64,000 bases of DNA, from NCBI RefSeq assembly GCF_001426885.1, contig NZ_LMFP01000001.1, positions 312,834-376,833 of the forward strand, written 5' to 3'. The DNA comes from Pelomonas sp. Root1444. GTDB taxonomy: Bacteria > Pseudomonadota > Gammaproteobacteria > Burkholderiales > Burkholderiaceae_C. The notes beneath the pieces are model-generated. The model did not search any database. It had not been told where the DNA came from and saw only the letters and a program-made list of their open reading frames with translations. This document shows, one piece after another, positions 61,333 to 64,000 of the stretch (positions are counted from its first letter, which is position 1; each line of letters starts with the position of its first letter). The translations under genes were made by a program, and so were the position numbers.

Positions 61333-62364
61333 TCAGGCGACGGCCGGCGCGAGCAGCCGGATCGTCCCCGCCTCCGCATCCATCTCCGCCGCCGCCCCCA
61401 CCGGCACCGTCAGCTTGCGCTTGATGTGGCCGATGGCCGCGCCACGGAAGACCGGCACATTCAGCGGCAGGAAGTAGTCGTCGAACACCTCGTCCAGCGT
61501 CAGGCTGCCATAGCCCTCGCCGGGTTCGCACTTGGTGAAGCGGCCCAGCACCACGCCGCCCACCTGGCCTAACGCGCCGGTCAGGCGCAGCGTGGAGAGG
61601 CAGCGGTCGACGCGGTAGATGTACTCGTTGATGTCCTCGAGGAAGAGCAGGGCGCCGCGGCAGTCGGGGAAATAGGGCGTGCCGGCCAGCGACGCCAGCA
61701 CCGTCAGGTTGCCGCCCACCAGCCGGCCCTGCGCGCGACCCGGGCGGATCGTCGTGATGCGCTCCTCGCGCGCGACGAGGTCGTCCACCGGCTTCACGGC
61801 GGGGTTGCGCAGCACGGCCGCCTCGGCATTCATCGCGATGGCCTTGAAGCTCTGCACCGAGTAGTCGTTCCATTCCGACACCGCCACCGGGCAGTGGAAG
61901 GCGACCAGGCCGGTCTGGCGGTGGATGGCGTTGACCAGGCTGGTCAGGTCGCTGAAGCCGCCGAAGAACTTCGGCTTGCGGCGGATGAGGTCGTAGTCCA
62001 GCTGGTCGACGATGCGGTTGCAGCCCGAACCGCCGGTCATCGCCAGGATGCCGGCCACCGAGTCGTCGGCAAACATCGCATTGATGTCGGCGGCACGCTG
62101 CGCATCGGTGCCGGCGAACGGCCCGCGGCGTGCGGCGACATGCTGGCCCGGCTTGACCTTGAAGCCCAGCGCCTGCAGGGATTCCACGGCGATCTTCAGC
62201 GGCTCGCGTTCGAAGGTGGCGTTGGCGGGGCTGACCAGGCCGATGGTGTCGCCCGCGCGCAGCCGTGGCGCGAGCAGCGTGCCGTTGCCGGCGCGGGCCG
62301 AGGCGGCCAGCAGGCCTGAGGCGGCGGCGCTGAAGTGCAGGAGCTGGCGTCGTGTCGTGTCCAT
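61333..62364 (-). CDS. Exported LD-carboxypeptidase (S66), Tat substrate
   Basis: 343 aa. A Tat signal is clear: MDTTRRQLLHFSAAASGLLA, with the twin-Arg RRQLL. The mature S66 domain has IGLVSPANATFER, LAMTGGSGCNRIVDQLDYDL, nucleophile Ser in FGGFSDLTSLVNAI, Glu in LFLEDINEYIYRVDRCLSTL, and His in RGAAIGHIKRK. S66 enzymes are usually cytoplasmic; a secreted paralogue beside an intracellular one (53340) is notable. It may work on murein tetrapeptides or on D-amino-acid-containing peptides in the periplasm. Confidence 0.88.
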   Translation of the reverse strand: MDTTRRQLLHFSAAASGLLAASARAGNGTLLAPRLRAGDTIGLVSPANATFEREPLKIAVESLQALGFKVKPGQHVAARRGPFAGTDAQRAADINAMFADDSVAGILAMTGGSGCNRIVDQLDYDLIRRKPKFFGGFSDLTSLVNAIHRQTGLVAFHCPVAVSEWNDYSVQSFKAIAMNAEAAVLRNPAVKPVDDLVAREERITTIRPGRAQGRLVGGNLTVLASLAGTPYFPDCRGALLFLEDINEYIYRVDRCLSTLRLTGALGQVGGVVLGRFTKCEPGEGYGSLTLDEVFDDYFLPLNVPVFRGAAIGHIKRKLTVPVGAAAEMDAEAGTIRLLAPAVA

Positions 62365-62507
62365 GGCGGGTTCGAGGGTTGCGTGTGGCGGGCCCGGCCG
62401 CGACGGCCGTCCTCAAGGTGAATCTTTTTCCGCCGTCGCAGGATTGACGCTGCGGTGGCGCGCTCGCTATGTTGCCCGACGGATGCGGAACAACTGAGGA
62501 GACTCGC

Positions 62508-64000
62508 ATGACACGTTGCCTGACCTGGTTGCTCGCGCCGCTGTTGCTGCTGGCCGGCTGCATCAGCACCACGCCGCAGGCCAGCCTGGACGACACCGGG
62601 AACTGCACCGCGATGGTCGTAGGCGGCTTCCGCAAGGTGGCCGATGAGCGCAGCGAGCGCTTCAACGGCAAGGTGGGCGAGCAGGTGGCGCGCTGCCGCG
62701 GCGGCGACAGGGCCGCGGCCTTCCGCACCACGCCGTATGTCGATTGGTCCAACTACTGGGCCACAGGCGATGCGGCCTCGCTGCTGCCGGGCACCAGCGG
62801 CGTCGGGAGTCATCTCGGCGCCAATGGCCGCGGCGTCGACGGCGCGCTGCTGGACCTGGAATACCAGCGCATGGAGCTGATCAAGTTCAACCTGTTCGAC
62901 AACGCCGGCTCCTTCGCCGACTACGCGCTGGGCCGCGACGGCGTGCCCGGCACGGCGCTCAAGACCTGGCCCTCGATGCGCCTGGACGCCGGCTCGCCCT
63001 TCCATGCGGCGGTCGGCGGCGACGGGCCGCAGCTGTGCCGGGGCGAGCTGATCCGCTGGCGCCAGCTGGACGGCATCTGCAATGACCTGCGCAACCCCAG
63101 GATGGGGTCCACCGGCGCCCTGTTCGCGCGCAATGTGCAGTTCGAGGCGACCTACCCCGACAGCAGCGGCGACCCGCTGGCCCGCAACCGCCACGGCGAC
63201 CGCCTGTCGCTGCTGCAGCCCGACCCGCAGCTCATCAGCCGCAAGCTTTTCACGCGCGCCCAGAGCGACCCGGCCAAGTGCCGCGACGGGCAGGGCCTGC
63301 CGGGCGCGGCGGTGGATGCCAACTGTGACTACCAGAAGGCGCCCTTCTTCAATGTGCTGGCCGCGTTCTGGATCCAGTTCATGACGCACGACTGGTTCTC
63401 GCACATGGAGGAGGGGCACAACGGGCCGCAGTGGATGGCGGTGGGCTGCGCGGGCGACGCGGCCAAGCTCGGTTGCCGGCCCGGTGACCGCATCGACGCC
63501 AGCTTTGTCGCCGACAGCAGCGCGCCGCCGCGCTACACCGCGGCCGACGGCACGAAGCCGCTGGCCCGCGCCTTTCGCACCCATGCCAACAAGGTGACGG
63601 CCTGGTGGGACGCCTCGCAGATCTACGGTTACGACGCCACGTCGCGGCTGCGCGTGAAGCGCGACCCCGCCGATGCAGCCCGGCTGCTGATGCACCCGGG
63701 CACGCGGCCGGGTGCCGGCGAGGCGCTGGGCCAGTTGCCGGTCTTCGGCCCCGGCGACCCCATCAACCCGCAGTGGGCCGGCCAGGGCACGGCCGCTCAG
63801 GCGGACAACTGGAGCATCGGCGTCGGCTTCTATCACACGATCTTTTCGCGCGAGCACAACGCCTTCGTCGCCGAGTTCCGCCGCCGCGCGGCCGCCGCGC
63901 CGGATGAAGACTCGGGCCTGCGCGACCCTACGCAGCCCACGAGCGTCATCCGCTACCGCGACGTGTCGCCCGAAGTGCTTTTCGAAGTGGCCCGCCTGGT
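62508..64000 (+). CDS. Animal-type haem peroxidase, lipoprotein (partial)
   Basis: ATG 62508 with TGAGGAG upstream; the 3' end lies beyond the window. Lipobox LLLLAGC. Family motifs of the animal/mammalian haem-peroxidase superfamily: CNDLRNPRMGSTGALFARNV (distal region), FWIQFMTHDWFSH with the distal histidine, and ADGTKPLARAFRTHANKVTA then AWWDASQIYGY. About 497 residues are visible. Bacterial members of this superfamily are sporadic and often oxidise phenols or halides. A secreted or lipid-anchored form is unusual. Confidence 0.85.
   Translation, partial: MTRCLTWLLAPLLLLAGCISTTPQASLDDTGNCTAMVVGGFRKVADERSERFNGKVGEQVARCRGGDRAAAFRTTPYVDWSNYWATGDAASLLPGTSGVGSHLGANGRGVDGALLDLEYQRMELIKFNLFDNAGSFADYALGRDGVPGTALKTWPSMRLDAGSPFHAAVGGDGPQLCRGELIRWRQLDGICNDLRNPRMGSTGALFARNVQFEATYPDSSGDPLARNRHGDRLSLLQPDPQLISRKLFTRAQSDPAKCRDGQGLPGAAVDANCDYQKAPFFNVLAAFWIQFMTHDWFSHMEEGHNGPQWMAVGCAGDAAKLGCRPGDRIDASFVADSSAPPRYTAADGTKPLARAFRTHANKVTAWWDASQIYGYDATSRLRVKRDPADAARLLMHPGTRPGAGEALGQLPVFGPGDPINPQWAGQGTAAQADNWSIGVGFYHTIFSREHNAFVAEFRRRAAAAPDEDSGLRDPTQPTSVIRYRDVSPEVLFEVARL

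Overview
The window is GC-rich chromosomal DNA of a betaproteobacterium. The gene content (PHB-depolymerase-type esterase, LplT, NtrY/NtrX beside RsmB, tryptophan-halogenase-like flavoproteins, a large TonB-dependent receptor, a beta-propeller diguanylate cyclase) fits the Burkholderiales, probably the Roseateles/Mitsuaria/Pelomonas/Rubrivivax group. That placement is inferred from gene types and codon use. No 16S gene is present.

Layout. 1-1106: the end of an unidentified gene and a PHB-depolymerase-family esterase with a possible 5' frameshift. 1166-3255: a relic chromosomal integron made of an internally deleted, frameshifted integrase on the minus strand and four attC-bounded cassettes on the plus strand, in the standard divergent geometry. 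3420-5864: a canonical flavin-dependent halogenase and a Phd/PIN toxin-antitoxin pair with a palindromic operator. 6076-8496: transporters. 8556-11708: gapA and tkt. 11821-19896: hemerythrin protein, diguanylate cyclase, aldo/keto reductase, UbiH-like monooxygenase, secreted protein, proA. 19961-22597: an ankyrin-like secreted protein, a gene-poor stretch with repeats and palindromes, and a small His-rich lipoprotein. 22784-31450: DUF4139 protein, queC-lemA, folE, then the rsmB-DUF4390-ntrY-ntrX operon.

31532-32179 carries tRNA-Phe(GAA) and tRNA-Arg(CCG) with a truncated phage-type integrase between them. 32320-48798 is mostly housekeeping: cytochrome c, an ilvE-led operon, radA, LysE and EamA exporters, alr-arfB, lplT, gpx. 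It also holds a second halogenase-like flavoprotein that lacks the catalytic lysine, and a Crp/Fnr regulator. 48826-62364 groups tyrB, a D-amino-acid dehydrogenase, a class-A-beta-lactamase-fold hydrolase, two LD-carboxypeptidases, a TonB receptor, an ornithine-cyclodeaminase-family reductase and a PBP4-type DacB. This looks like a murein-peptide and D-amino-acid salvage district. The window ends inside an animal-type haem peroxidase lipoprotein.

Two non-coding themes stand out. One is the integron relic. The other is a dispersed repeat of about 75-140 bp, with four good copies and one degenerate copy, that always starts at or within a few bases of the stop codon of the preceding gene and always points the same way relative to it. 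A second palindromic repeat with core GCGGGTCGCGACCCGC also abuts a stop codon in one of its two copies.
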